From contig DJMH01000036.1 in the NCBI GenBank assembly GCA_002435305.1, positions 86,750 through 143,545 on the forward strand: a DNA stretch of 56,796 nucleotides. The letters run 5' to 3'. This document shows, piece after piece, positions 17,899 to 26,661 of this stretch. The notes below the pieces were generated by a model. That model saw nothing but the letters and a program-made list of their open reading frames with translations, was not told the DNA's origin and did no database searches. Origin of the DNA: Dehalococcoidia bacterium UBA6495. GTDB taxonomy: Bacteria; Chloroflexota; Dehalococcoidia; Lucifugimonadales; UBA826. A program made the translations under genes and the position numbers. The stretch's first letter is position 1, and each line of letters opens with the position of its first letter.

Positions 17899-18537
17899 TC
17901 ATCCCAAAGCCTTCCTTAGAGATTTTTCAACCACACGTATTGGGAGAGACCCATCTATTTCGAGTATATTGCCAGTTCCTTTATATCTTTCAACAACTGG
18001 GTCAGTTTCTTGTCTATATACCTTCAACCGCTCCCTCATAACAACCTCTGAATCATCATCTCGTTGGAACAAATCACCGCCACATTTATCGCACGCACCA
18101 TCATTTATGGGAGGGTAGAATTCTTTGTGATATGGAGTTTGGCATTTTCTACACAGCATCCTTCCAGACAACCTTTTTATCAACTCCAATTCCGGCACCT
18201 TGAATAATATTACTTTATCAATCCCACCTACTTCACTCAGGCGATCATCTAATGCCTGTGCTTGCGACAGTGTCCGAGGAAATCCATCTAAAATGAATCC
18301 TCTTTTATTTCCAGGATCTTCTATCCAAGACATCACCATATTTATGGTCACATCATCGGGTACATATTTGCCTTGATCCATATAGGTTTTGGCCAATTTC
18401 CCTAACTCGGTGTCATTGGCTAGATTCTCCCTAAACAAGTCTCCAGACGACACACTATTAACCTGCACAAGGGAAGCTACGAAGGAAGCCTGGGTACCTT
18501 TACCCGAACCTGGGGGACCCATAAGGACTATTTTCAT
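17899..18537 (-). CDS. adk: Adenylate kinase
   Basis: Interconverts AMP, ADP and ATP. 212 residues from ATG 18537, which has AAGGTGAG at a workable distance; a GTG two codons earlier would overlap that site. P-loop GPPGSGKGTQ, RGFILDGFPRTL and a LID with a four-cysteine zinc knuckle (CRKCQTPYH and CDKCGGDLF) identify the zinc-bearing long form. Located between secY and map. Confidence 0.96.
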   Translation of the reverse strand: MKIVLMGPPGSGKGTQASFVASLVQVNSVSSGDLFRENLANDTELGKLAKTYMDQGKYVPDDVTINMVMSWIEDPGNKRGFILDGFPRTLSQAQALDDRLSEVGGIDKVILFKVPELELIKRLSGRMLCRKCQTPYHKEFYPPINDGACDKCGGDLFQRDDDSEVVMRERLKVYRQETDPVVERYKGTGNILEIDGSLPIRVVEKSLRKALG

Positions 18538-18570
18538 ACCCACTCACCTTCGCGCTGATACATGTGAAAC

Positions 18571-19908
18571 CTATAAAAATCCTTCATAGTTACGCATCAA
18601 TAGCTGAGACTCCAACTGCCGCATAGTATCCAAGGCCACTCCAACCATGATTAGCAAACTAGTACTACTTAAGGTTAAGGCTTGAATTCCAGTTAGCTCA
18701 GAGACAAAATATGGAACTATTGCGATACCACCCAGGAAAAGGGCTCCTCCCCAAGTGATTCTTATTATCACCCTATTTAGATACTCCTGAGTTGGTAATC
18801 CTGGGCGTATCCCAGGTATAAATCCACCGTTTCTTTGTAAAGTTTCAGCAAGATTTTGCTGTTGGAAAATTACCAGGGTATAGAAAAAAGTAAACATTAC
18901 TACCAATATAAAAACAGCTATCCAATAGGGAAGGTTTGATGGATCAAGAGTACTTGCAAAAAAAGAGGCGATCGAATTTAAAAACCCATCGTCCAATGGA
19001 TCGTTAAAGTAGCTAGCAATCGTCCCTGGCAAGATTATTATTGAAAAAGCAAAAATCAACGGGATCATCCCTGCTGTATTCACTCTGATGGGTAAAAAAG
19101 AAGACCCACTCTGACGCTGCATCCGTCCTCCACGGAAGACACTCCTGCCATATTGCACTGGCACCCTACGCTGTGCCTCATTAAAAAAAACGATTATATA
19201 TATCAATGCAAACCCAATTACCCCAAGCATAATTAGTGTAGATACATAGTCATTTTCTAGAAATCCTCTTCCCAGCATTTGGGGCAGACCTGCAACGATA
19301 CCACCAAATATGATTAGAGAAACCCCGTTACCAAGACCTCTCTCAGTTATTAACTCGCCAAGCCAGACCAAAAACATGGTACCTGCAACAAGTGACAACA
19401 TCATGGCAAAGGTATGCAAATTTAGGCCAAAATCGACCCCAGGAAGCACTCCAGACGATCTGAGAAGGGTTAACTGGCCCCAACCTTGCATGAAAGCAAT
19501 CGGAACTGTCAAAAAATGGGTATATTGGTTGATTTTTTGGCGTCCAAACTCCCCTTCCTGAGATAACTCTTTGAGACCAGGCATAACTGGGGTGAGTATC
19601 TGCATAACGATCGAAGCCGTGATATATGGGTAAACACCTAGAGCAGCCACGCTTAAATTGGCTAAAGCACCGCCACTGAATAGATCCAAGAACCCTAGAA
19701 GTGCTTGATCACGAAATGCTTGGGATAAGGCTTGAGTGTCAACGCCAGGTACTGGAACGTGAGCAACAAACCTAAAAATAAGGAGCATTGCAAAGGTGAA
19801 AAGGATTTTGTACCGTAAATCTGGAACCTTCATTGCATCCAGCATGGACTGGATTAATTGAGGTCGCGATAATTGATCAGATCGAGACGATTGGGCTTGT
19901 CGAACCAT
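18571..19908 (-). CDS. secY: Preprotein translocase subunit SecY
   Basis: Core channel of the Sec translocon, 445 residues with ten expected transmembrane helices. Family motifs include FRFVAHVPVPGVD in helix 1, SVAALGVYPYITASIVMQ (plug and helix 2), GLGNGVSLIIFGGI, and the cytoplasmic loops QRRVPVQYGR and GGFIPGIRPG. It starts one base after the rplO stop, indicating tight coupling. Confidence 0.97.
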   Translation of the reverse strand: MVRQAQSSRSDQLSRPQLIQSMLDAMKVPDLRYKILFTFAMLLIFRFVAHVPVPGVDTQALSQAFRDQALLGFLDLFSGGALANLSVAALGVYPYITASIVMQILTPVMPGLKELSQEGEFGRQKINQYTHFLTVPIAFMQGWGQLTLLRSSGVLPGVDFGLNLHTFAMMLSLVAGTMFLVWLGELITERGLGNGVSLIIFGGIVAGLPQMLGRGFLENDYVSTLIMLGVIGFALIYIIVFFNEAQRRVPVQYGRSVFRGGRMQRQSGSSFLPIRVNTAGMIPLIFAFSIIILPGTIASYFNDPLDDGFLNSIASFFASTLDPSNLPYWIAVFILVVMFTFFYTLVIFQQQNLAETLQRNGGFIPGIRPGLPTQEYLNRVIIRITWGGALFLGGIAIVPYFVSELTGIQALTLSSTSLLIMVGVALDTMRQLESQLLMRNYEGFL

Positions 19909-20364
19909 CTATTCTATTACCTGTATTGTTCCACCTGCCGTCTCAATTTTATTCTTAGCAGATTTCGTGAATTTATGAGCAGAGATCTTCAAATTTACCG
20001 TTATTTCACCCCTACCCAAAATTTTTATGGGTAATTTCTCATCTTTGATAACTCCGCTTTGAACCAATCCTTGTGGGGATACTTCGCCTCCGTCCGGGTA
20101 CACACGACAAATACTATCTATGTTTACTAGATGATATTTCGTTTTGAAAATGTTTGTGAAGCCTCTCAAGGACGGCATTCTTTTGATCAAAGACAGTTGA
20201 CCACCCTCGAACCCTGGTCTAACACCCCCGCCACTTCTGGATTTCTGACCTTTCATCCCTCGACCAGAAAAACTCCCATTTCCGCTACCATCTCCGCGGC
20301 CAATACGTTTTCGCTTCCCAGATTTAGATCCTGAAGATTTTATTGTGTGATTTTGCATAGTCAT
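19909..20364 (-). CDS. rplO: 50S ribosomal protein L15
   Basis: Late-assembly large-subunit protein L15, 151 residues. The N-terminal glycine-rich extension (RIGRGDGSGNGSFSGRGMKG) followed by SRSGGGVRPGFEGGQLSL is unmistakable. ATG at 20364 or two codons later are equally possible. Directly upstream of secY, as usual. Confidence 0.96.
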   Translation of the reverse strand: MTMQNHTIKSSGSKSGKRKRIGRGDGSGNGSFSGRGMKGQKSRSGGGVRPGFEGGQLSLIKRMPSLRGFTNIFKTKYHLVNIDSICRVYPDGGEVSPQGLVQSGVIKDEKLPIKILGRGEITVNLKISAHKFTKSAKNKIETAGGTIQVIE

Positions 20365-20392
20365 ATCTAAATACCTAAATAATCAGTCCTCA

Positions 20393-20575
20393 TTATTCCC
20401 GCTCTCTAACCTCAACCAAATGTCCCACTTTCTTTAGCATCCCCATAATAGAAGGGGATGATTCATGTACCACTGTATGGTTTAATTTTCTAAGTCCCAA
20501 ACTCTCTATTATTCTTCTTTGCCTTTGAGAATAACCGATGGTACTTTTTTTCCATGTAACCGAAATTTTTGCCAT
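20393..20575 (-). CDS. rpmD: 50S ribosomal protein L30
   Basis: Small large-subunit protein L30, 60 residues. Pattern ISVTWKKSTIGYSQRQRRII, then SLGLRKLNHTVVHESSPSI and GMLKKVGHLVEV matches the family along its full length. It sits between rpsE and rplO. Confidence 0.96.
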   Translation of the reverse strand: MAKISVTWKKSTIGYSQRQRRIIESLGLRKLNHTVVHESSPSIMGMLKKVGHLVEVRERE

Positions 20576-20586
20576 TTTGCGATACC

Positions 20587-21147
20587 TTAATCTAATGGGT
20601 CCTGTGAAAGTGCGTCGCTCTTTGCAAGTGCGGTCCGCTGTGCGTATTCCCGCCTTCGAGAAATCTCAACTTCTGGGTCCCTAAGCATTTGGAGTCCTTT
20701 GAGGGTTGCTTTAACAACATTGGTAGGATTGGTGCTTCGCCTCACTTTAGTAACAATATCCTTCACACCCACCAATTCAACAACGGCCCTGACTGATTCT
20801 CCTGCGATCACCCCTGTTCCAGGAGGGGCTGGCTTCAGCATTACCATACTACCGCCAAATTTAGCTGAAACGTCATGAGCAATGGTATCTCCCTTCAATG
20901 GAATATCCACCATATTTTTTTGTGCATATGCAGAACCTTTGGTGATGGCATCTGGCACAGCAGAAGCTTTTCCCATACCTATTCCAACTCGTCCTTCTCC
21001 ATCACCAACCACTACGAGGGCACTGAAACTAAGATGTCGTCCACCTTTCACCACCTTCGAGACTCTATTAATGCGAACGGTGCGTTCTGTTATCGGAGAC
21101 TCTTCTTCCCGATCTTTGTTTCTTCTTCTGTCCTGTTTTTCCTGCAT
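20587..21147 (-). CDS. rpsE: 30S ribosomal protein S5
   Basis: S5, 186 residues, important for decoding fidelity and mRNA helicase activity of the ribosome. The double-stranded-RNA-like N domain has VKGGRHLSFSALVVVGDGEG and GKASAVPDAITKGSAYA; the C domain has GTGVIAGESVRAVVELVGVK. The N and C ends are somewhat longer than in E. coli S5 but not unusual. Confidence 0.97.
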   Translation of the reverse strand: MQEKQDRRRNKDREEESPITERTVRINRVSKVVKGGRHLSFSALVVVGDGEGRVGIGMGKASAVPDAITKGSAYAQKNMVDIPLKGDTIAHDVSAKFGGSMVMLKPAPPGTGVIAGESVRAVVELVGVKDIVTKVRRSTNPTNVVKATLKGLQMLRDPEVEISRRREYAQRTALAKSDALSQDPLD

Positions 21148-21189
21148 CTATTTAACACCTAAATCTGGGCATATTATTAATATACCCTG

Positions 21190-21555
21190 CTAAAATTTTA
21201 ACCCCGCTTCCCTAGCCCCTTCGGCAACTGCCTTGATCCTTCCGTGGTATTTATATCCGCCTCGGTCAAATACTATTTCACTTATTCCTTTTTCAGCCGC
21301 TCTCATACCAATTGACTCTCCAACCACTTTTGATATTAATATCTTTCCCGAGTCTGTATCTTTATCTTTCAATTCATTCTCTAGAGAGGAGGCAGCTGCA
21401 ATAGTGCTTCCTTCCACATCATTAATCAATTGGGCATATATATGTGAGATACTTCTATAGACTGCTAACCGCGGTCTCTCGGCGGTGCCTGAAATCTTAG
21501 ACCTGAGCCTATTATGACGAATCATCCTTCTCATTTTTCCATTTAAAGCTGACAT
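21190..21555 (-). CDS. rplR: 50S ribosomal protein L18
   Basis: 5S rRNA-binding protein L18, 121 residues. Motifs RHNRLRSKISGTAERPRLAV, SISHIYAQLIND, and the C-terminal DRGGYKYHGRIKAVAEGARE are diagnostic. Located between rplF and rpsE. Confidence 0.97.
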   Translation of the reverse strand: MSALNGKMRRMIRHNRLRSKISGTAERPRLAVYRSISHIYAQLINDVEGSTIAAASSLENELKDKDTDSGKILISKVVGESIGMRAAEKGISEIVFDRGGYKYHGRIKAVAEGAREAGLKF

Positions 21556-21558
21556 AAT

Positions 21559-22101
21559 TTAGGCTCTCCTTGCACTCTTCCCAGGTTTCAGCTTCACCAG
21601 CTCGCCAGCGTACCTGATGCCCTTGCCCGTATATACGTTTGGTGGCCTTACTTTACGAATCTGGGACGCCAATTGACCAACAACCTGTTTATCAATACCT
21701 GACACTTTTATGTGCGTATTTCCGTCCACTTCTAATTCAGCACCCGAATCAGGTTGTATTTCCACCGAATGGCTAAACATAACATTCAAAGATATTCCTT
21801 TTCCTTTTTGTTGCACCCTGTAACCGACACCTACTAATTCCAATTCCTTAGTAAAACCCTCACTAACTCCCTTTACCATATTAGATAACAGGCTTCTGGT
21901 CAGTCCATGAAAAGCTTTATGTTTGCTTTCATCACTAGGCCTAGTGACTTTGACTATGTCTCCATCTTGGCTAATCATCATATCCTGGTGAAAATTTTGA
22001 CTTAAGCTACCCTTAGGGCCTTTTACTGTGACTTCCGTCCCATCGATAGTTACATCAACGCCCGATGGTATTTGTATTAATTGGTTTCCAATTCTCGACA
22101 T
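21559..22101 (-). CDS. rplF: 50S ribosomal protein L6
   Basis: L6, 180 residues, with two similar alpha/beta domains near the factor-binding site. Motifs are SRIGNQLIQIPSGVDVTIDG at the N terminus and KVRPPNVYTGKGIRYAGE near the C terminus. The ATG at 22101 has GGGAG 8 bp upstream and gives the canonical N terminus; the earlier in-frame start would overlap rpsH. Confidence 0.97.
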   Translation of the reverse strand: MSRIGNQLIQIPSGVDVTIDGTEVTVKGPKGSLSQNFHQDMMISQDGDIVKVTRPSDESKHKAFHGLTRSLLSNMVKGVSEGFTKELELVGVGYRVQQKGKGISLNVMFSHSVEIQPDSGAELEVDGNTHIKVSGIDKQVVGQLASQIRKVRPPNVYTGKGIRYAGELVKLKPGKSARRA

Positions 22102-22112
22102 AAAAATACTCC

Positions 22113-22514
22113 CTACCAAACGTAGAATAAAACCTCACCACCTACCCCGCTCCGTTTTGCCTCTATCCCTGTCATAACACCTTTATTTGTTGAGACCACA
22201 GCAATTCCTCTATTACCATATACAATCGGTAATTCATTATTTTTGGAGTATATGCGAAGACCTGGCTTGCTAATTCTCTTTAATCCAGTTATTGCAGGTT
22301 CTCCTTTTTGCCAATAATGGAGGTTCAATTGTATATTCGCATCGATTTGACCCTCGTTTTGTATCTCATACCCTTCCAAAAACCCTTCCTTTTCCAATAT
22401 CTGAGCTATCTCTACCTTTAAGTTAGAGACTGGTACATCGACTGATTGATGGCCAATCATCACTGCGTTTCGAATTCTTGTGAGCATATCGGCGATCGGA
22501 TCTGTTAATGACAT
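22113..22514 (-). CDS. rpsH: 30S ribosomal protein S8
   Basis: S8, 133 residues, a central-domain assembly protein and classical spc-operon autoregulator. N terminus TDPIADMLTRIRNAVMIGH, then GLKRISKPGLRIYSK and a C-terminal GVMTGIEAKRSGVGGEVLFY match the family. Confidence 0.97.
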   Translation of the reverse strand: MSLTDPIADMLTRIRNAVMIGHQSVDVPVSNLKVEIAQILEKEGFLEGYEIQNEGQIDANIQLNLHYWQKGEPAITGLKRISKPGLRIYSKNNELPIVYGNRGIAVVSTNKGVMTGIEAKRSGVGGEVLFYVW

Positions 22515-22524
22515 ATTCTTTTAC

Positions 22525-22830
22525 CTACCAACTTGCTTTTTTTACACCAGGTAGTTCACCTGCATGTGCCATCTCACGAAAAGCTATACGAGACAACCCA
22601 AAATATCTGATATAACCATGAGGCCTGCCAGTTATCTGGCACCGATTTCTTATTCTTACGGGGTTAGCATTCCTTGGCAATTTTGACATCTCTGTCCTAG
22701 CCTCCGCACGCGCCTGCAAAGATGAATTGGCATCCTTTATAACGTCCTGAAGTCGTTGCCTTCTCTCAGCATACTTTTCCACCAGTCTTCGTCTCTTCTC
22801 ATTTCTTGCAACAGATGATTTTTTTGCCAC
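22525..22830 (-). CDS. rpsN: 30S ribosomal protein S14 (zinc-free form)
   Basis: S14, 101 residues. The long, cysteine-poor version: the C-terminal part reads RNRCQITGRPHGYIRYFGLS followed by RIAFREMAHAGELPGVKKASW, with none of the paired CXXC knuckles of the short zinc form. It lies between rplE and rpsH. Confidence 0.96.
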   Translation of the reverse strand: MAKKSSVARNEKRRRLVEKYAERRQRLQDVIKDANSSLQARAEARTEMSKLPRNANPVRIRNRCQITGRPHGYIRYFGLSRIAFREMAHAGELPGVKKASW

Positions 22831-22875
22831 TTTTATATCCTTAGAAAATTATTAATCCTAATTTTATTCAATTGA

Positions 22876-23463
22876 TTAGTTTCTTATAAAAGGCATACCG
22901 GCCAATTCTAGGAACCTCATACCCTCTTGATCATTTACGGCAGATGTAACTATCACGATTTGCATACCACGTATCCTATCAATCGAGTTGTAATCAATTT
23001 CCGGAAATATGGTGTGTTCCCTTATTCCAATTGAGTAGTTTCCCCTACCGTCGAAAGAGTTCCTTGAAAGACCTTGGAAGTCCCTAATTCTTGGCAATGA
23101 TGCATTCAAAAGCCTGTCAGTAAATTCATACATTCTTCGGCCTCTTATAGTCACCATGGCACCTATGGGCATTCCTTCTCTTATCTTGAATCCTGCTATC
23201 GATTTCTTAGCCTTCGTGGTCACAGGCCTTTGGCCTGTGATACGGCTCAGATCAGCCGTCACACTTTCAATGGCTTTAGCATTTTGCAAAGCTTCTCCTA
23301 ACCCAATATTGATAACCACCTTGTTCAAACGAGGTATCTGCATCACGCTGCTATAGCCAAATTCCTTCATCATCTCTGGACCTATCTCATCTCTTACCTT
23401 TTGCAGAAGACGAGGTGCGCTACCACTCGAGGTGGCAGATTGATTGGTATTATCATCTGGCAT
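22876..23463 (-). CDS. rplE: 50S ribosomal protein L5
   Basis: 5S rRNA-binding protein L5, 195 residues, with a serine/threonine-rich N-terminal addition of about 14 residues. Motifs are MQIPRLNKVVINIGLGEA, ITGQRPVTTKAKKSIAGFK, PRIRDFQGLSRNSFDGRGNY and GMQIVIVTSA. The start codon overlaps the rplX stop by one base (TAATG), so translation is coupled. Confidence 0.97.
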   Translation of the reverse strand: MPDDNTNQSATSSGSAPRLLQKVRDEIGPEMMKEFGYSSVMQIPRLNKVVINIGLGEALQNAKAIESVTADLSRITGQRPVTTKAKKSIAGFKIREGMPIGAMVTIRGRRMYEFTDRLLNASLPRIRDFQGLSRNSFDGRGNYSIGIREHTIFPEIDYNSIDRIRGMQIVIVTSAVNDQEGMRFLELAGMPFIRN

Positions 23464-23771
23464 TATTCAATAACCTCTTCGCAATTTTTGCAGATTCTTC
23501 CCTTCGAACCGTCTCCCATTATTCTGTTTGATACTTTTGCCGGCTTTTGGCAGTGGGTACAAACAAGCATCACGTTAGCAACCGCTACCGGGAGTTCTTT
23601 CTCCACAATTTCAGCACCACTCATGCCTTGAGCTTTCCTGTGTCGTTTAACCAAGTTGATGCCCTCAACTAAAACTTTTCCTCTACCTGGAAATACACTC
23701 TGGACCGGTCCTTGCCTGCCCTTATCTTTTCCCTTAATCACCAACACATTATCGTTTTTCCTTATCTTCAT
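23463..23771 (-). CDS. rplX: 50S ribosomal protein L24
   Basis: Assembly initiator L24, 102 residues, with a KOW motif at the N terminus (KNDNVLVIKGKDKGRQGPV). The C-terminal half carries CTHCQKPAKVSNR and RICKNCEEV, a CXXC-CXXC pair common in many bacterial L24 proteins. It is coupled to rplE. Confidence 0.96.
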   Translation of the reverse strand: MKIRKNDNVLVIKGKDKGRQGPVQSVFPGRGKVLVEGINLVKRHRKAQGMSGAEIVEKELPVAVANVMLVCTHCQKPAKVSNRIMGDGSKGRICKNCEEVIE

Positions 23772-23774
23772 TTC

Positions 23775-24143
23775 TTATATGACCTCCGGGGCAAGAGACA
23801 CAATTCTCATGAAATCTTTATCCCTTAATTCTCGAGCTACAGGCCCAAAAATACGAGTTCCTCGAGGCATTTTGTCTTCATTGATGATCACGGCTGCGTT
23901 CTCATCAAATTTAATATGTGATCCGTCTTTTCTTCGATGAGATTTTGCGGTTCTCACAATCACGGCCTTAACTACCTCACCCTTTTTCACTCCAGCTGCA
24001 GGAGCAGCATCTTTTACTGAGGCAACTATTACATCACCCAGCCAAGCATATTTTTTTCCAGACCCACCTGGCACTCCTATACAACTTATGAGCCTTGCAC
24101 CAGAATTGTCTGCGACCTTTAATCTCGTATATATTTGTATCAT
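23775..24143 (-). CDS. rplN: 50S ribosomal protein L14
   Basis: L14, 122 residues, near the subunit interface. Diagnostic MIQIYTRLKVADNSGARLIS, KGEVVKAVIVRTAKSHRRKD and DKMPRGTRIFGPVARELRDK. Position between rpsQ and rplX is standard. Confidence 0.98.
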   Translation of the reverse strand: MIQIYTRLKVADNSGARLISCIGVPGGSGKKYAWLGDVIVASVKDAAPAAGVKKGEVVKAVIVRTAKSHRRKDGSHIKFDENAAVIINEDKMPRGTRIFGPVARELRDKDFMRIVSLAPEVI

Positions 24144-24160
24144 CGTTGTCGCCTCAACAT

Positions 24161-24484
24161 TTACTCGCTATCTTTACCATCGTCTTTTTTCATTGCAGGC
24201 ACAGTTATCTCTCCCGGTTGAACCTCTGCCACATCACCCTTTTGTATTATTTCGGTAACTTTCCACCTTTTGGTTTTAGACAAAGGCCTAGTTTCTACAA
24301 TCCGAACCGTATCTCCAAGATTGCAAGAGTTTCCCTCGTCGTGAACCATAAATTTATTCCAGCGTTTGACATTTTTCTTATATATTCTGTGGGGCTGACT
24401 CCATTCAACCGAAACGACGACCGTTTTATCCATCTTCTGACTGACTACTCGTCCCACCCTTATTTTTCTACGATCGTGACTCAT
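24161..24484 (-). CDS. rpsQ: 30S ribosomal protein S17
   Basis: Primary rRNA-binding OB-fold protein S17, 107 residues with a charged C-terminal extension. Motifs KIRVGRVVSQKMDKTVVVSV, HDEGNSCNLGDTVRIVETRP and LSKTKRWKVTEII. The start overlaps the rpmC stop by four bases (ATGA). Confidence 0.97.
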   Translation of the reverse strand: MSHDRRKIRVGRVVSQKMDKTVVVSVEWSQPHRIYKKNVKRWNKFMVHDEGNSCNLGDTVRIVETRPLSKTKRWKVTEIIQKGDVAEVQPGEITVPAMKKDDGKDSE

Positions 24485-24687
24485 GAGGAACTCTCTGATA
24501 TCTCTCTTTCTCTTATAACTGTCATTATTCTTGCTATCTTCCTTTGAGTTTTTTTTACTGCGTTGGTGTCGGTAAGTTGCATTGTTGCAGTTCTAAATCT
24601 CAAATTCATAACATCTTTCTGGATAGAGTCAAGATTCTCTATTAAATCTTGATCATTCATATTTCTAATGTCGTCAATCTCCGCCAT
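24481..24687 (-). CDS. rpmC: 50S ribosomal protein L29
   Basis: L29, 68 residues, a two-helix protein at the exit-tunnel rim. IRNMNDQDLIENLDSIQKDV, LRFRTATMQLTDTNAVKKTQ and RKIARIMTVIRERE fit the family. It overlaps rpsQ by four bases and follows rplP. Confidence 0.95.
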   Translation of the reverse strand: MAEIDDIRNMNDQDLIENLDSIQKDVMNLRFRTATMQLTDTNAVKKTQRKIARIMTVIREREISESSS

Positions 24688-24738
24688 AATTAGCTCGCTG
24701 TTGTATTTTGAGGTTTTATCCTTGGTTTGTTAATTATT

Positions 24739-25164
24739 CTATTCTTTAGACCTTACATTAGTCCTAGAAACAATTCGGGTTCCCATAGGCATTTTTGATG
24801 CTGCCAAAGTAAGTGCATGTTTAGCAGTTTCCTCAGGTATACCGGCCATCTCAAACATTATTTTCCCTGGTTTAACAACTGCTACCCAATGATCTGGGGC
24901 TCCCTTACCTTTCCCCATTCTAGTTTCTGCTGCCCTAGCCGTCACACTTTTATCAGGAAACACTCTTACCCACATTCTTCCGCCTCTCCTGGCATACCTA
25001 GTCATAGCCCTTCTGGCAGCCTCAATTTGTCTGGAAGTTACCCAAGCGTTTTCCGTGGCCTTAAGTCCAAAATCACCAAAATTTAGAGAACTACCAGCAA
25101 CAGATAGTCCTTTCCTCCTACCCCTATGGTGGTTTCTATATTTCACTCTTTTAGGTTGAAGCAT
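24739..25164 (-). CDS. rplP: 50S ribosomal protein L16
   Basis: L16, 141 residues, close to the A-site tRNA elbow. N terminus MLQPKRVKYRNHHRGRRKG, middle ARRGGRMWVRVFPDKSVTAR, then MGKGKGAPDHWVAVVKPGKI. The ATG at 25164 has AAGGAG 9 bp upstream and overlaps the end of rpsC by 14 bp; an in-frame start six codons earlier lacks this support. Confidence 0.97.
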   Translation of the reverse strand: MLQPKRVKYRNHHRGRRKGLSVAGSSLNFGDFGLKATENAWVTSRQIEAARRAMTRYARRGGRMWVRVFPDKSVTARAAETRMGKGKGAPDHWVAVVKPGKIMFEMAGIPEETAKHALTLAASKMPMGTRIVSRTNVRSKE

Positions 25165-25987
25165 CTGTATTTGCTCCTTCATCTTCTTTGTTATCTTCGT
25201 TCACCGATTCTGTTTGATCCAACGAAGATCCTGTAGAAACAGGGTTATCCTCCTGAGCCGTAACCATCACCTGGATTGGTGCCACATCTGTTTCTTCTAT
25301 TTCGTTTGAAGCAGCAATTTGGTCTGAGCTAGATGAATTTTCCCCAATTATCGTGGGGTTTAATATTTCTCCTCTGCAAATCCATACTTTTACTCCGATG
25401 ACACCGAACTCTGTTTGAGCCTCTGCTAATCCATAATCTATGTCTGCCCTCAGGGTGTGCAATGGAACCCTTCCTTCCATCGCTTTCTCTGCTCTAGCTA
25501 TATCTGCACCAGCTAGTCTTCCCGAACATGTGATTTTTATTCCCTCAGCCCCAGCCTGCATTGTTCGCATTATCGCTTGTCGAATAGCTCTTCTAAAGGC
25601 TATTCTCCTTTCAAGTTGGTCGGCGACGTTGCGGGCGACGAGATAGGCATCTAATTCAGCTTGCCTAACCTCTACTACATTAAGTTTGGCTCTTCGGCTT
25701 CCTGTGAGGGTCTCCAAATGTTTCCTAAGCTCGTCTACCCTCTGCCCTCCCCTACCAATCACAATACCGGGTCTTGCGGTATGGATAGTAACTGCCACCT
25801 CATTGGAATCTCTTTCGATATCAACCTTTGATATTCCAGCATCTTCATACATCACATCTATTGCTCGGCGGATATCAATATCCTCTTTCACAAGGCTAGC
25901 GTAATCTTTTTGCCCAGCAAACCAAGTAGCATGCCAATCTCTAGTGATACCTACTCTAAAACCATTAGGGTGAATTTTTTGTCCCAA
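25151..25987 (-). CDS. rpsC: 30S ribosomal protein S3 with long acidic C-terminal tail
   Basis: S3 binds mRNA at the entry tunnel. The normal body (residues 1 to about 210) contains GQKIHPNGFRVG, the KH-domain motif GIVIGRGGQRVDELRK and GVKVWICRGEIL. A further 68 or so residues follow, rich in Asp, Glu, Ser and Thr and without a recognisable fold. The start is TTG at 25987, directly after the rplV stop, with GGAGG 9 bp upstream inside rplV; a TTG farther upstream would contain that site within the coding sequence. The tail runs to the rplP start. Confidence 0.95.
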   Translation of the reverse strand: MGQKIHPNGFRVGITRDWHATWFAGQKDYASLVKEDIDIRRAIDVMYEDAGISKVDIERDSNEVAVTIHTARPGIVIGRGGQRVDELRKHLETLTGSRRAKLNVVEVRQAELDAYLVARNVADQLERRIAFRRAIRQAIMRTMQAGAEGIKITCSGRLAGADIARAEKAMEGRVPLHTLRADIDYGLAEAQTEFGVIGVKVWICRGEILNPTIIGENSSSSDQIAASNEIEETDVAPIQVMVTAQEDNPVSTGSSLDQTESVNEDNKEDEGANTDAST

Positions 25988-25988
25988 A

Positions 25989-26327
25989 CTACAGTTCCTC
26001 CTCTTCAACTACAACTGTTATATGGCTACTTCTTCTGTTAATGCGCCCGACTCTTCCGCGTGCTCGAGCTCTAAATCTTTTTAGTCGGGGACCCTCATTA
26101 GCAAATATTTCGATTATTTTTAAGTCCTCACTCCTAGCCATCATTTCATTTTCTGCATTTGAAGCCGCTGATTTTACAGTTTTTGCAACTCTAGCTGCCG
26201 CTGGCGATTGCAAAAATTGCAAGGCTGTCAAGGCCTCATCGACCTTCATACCCCTAACTAGATTAGCTATAGGCTTCAGCTTTTTTACCGATATACCTGT
26301 ATTACTCGATTTTGCTCTTATACTCAC
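25989..26327 (-). CDS. rplV: 50S ribosomal protein L22
   Basis: L22, 112 residues, whose beta hairpin lines the exit tunnel. Motifs are ISVKKLKPIANLVRGMKVDE, ALTALQFLQSPAAARVAKTV and the C-terminal RGRVGRINRRSSHITVVVEE. Its 3' end carries the ribosome-binding site for rpsC. Confidence 0.97.
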   Translation of the reverse strand: MSIRAKSSNTGISVKKLKPIANLVRGMKVDEALTALQFLQSPAAARVAKTVKSAASNAENEMMARSEDLKIIEIFANEGPRLKRFRARARGRVGRINRRSSHITVVVEEEEL

Positions 26328-26355
26328 TACTATTCCTCAGTAAAGGTCGATCTTT

Positions 26356-26640
26356 CTATCCGATCCTAGACGCTCTTTCCGATTTAGTTGAATGGCCTCT
26401 AAAAGTTCGAGTTGGTGAAAACTCTCCTAATTTATGACCAACCATATTTTCAGTGACAAATACCGGCACATGCCTTCTGCCATCGTGTACTGCAATGGTC
26501 AACCCCAACATATCAGGCATGATCATAGATGCCCTGGACCAAGTTTTTATCACTTCTCTACTATTTGATTTAACTGCTTGGTCAATTTTTTTGGCCAATT
26601 TTGGGTGCACGTACGGCCCTTTCTTTATTGAACGCGACAT
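26356..26640 (-). CDS. rpsS: 30S ribosomal protein S19
   Basis: S19, 94 residues, in the 30S head. N terminus SRSIKKGPYVHPKLAKKID, IKTWSRASMIMPDMLGLTIA, HVPVFVTENMVGHKLGEFS and PTRTFRGHS are all diagnostic. Between rplB and rplV. Confidence 0.98.
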   Translation of the reverse strand: MSRSIKKGPYVHPKLAKKIDQAVKSNSREVIKTWSRASMIMPDMLGLTIAVHDGRRHVPVFVTENMVGHKLGEFSPTRTFRGHSTKSERASRIG

Positions 26641-26661
26641 TTAGTTACACCTTTTAATGAT

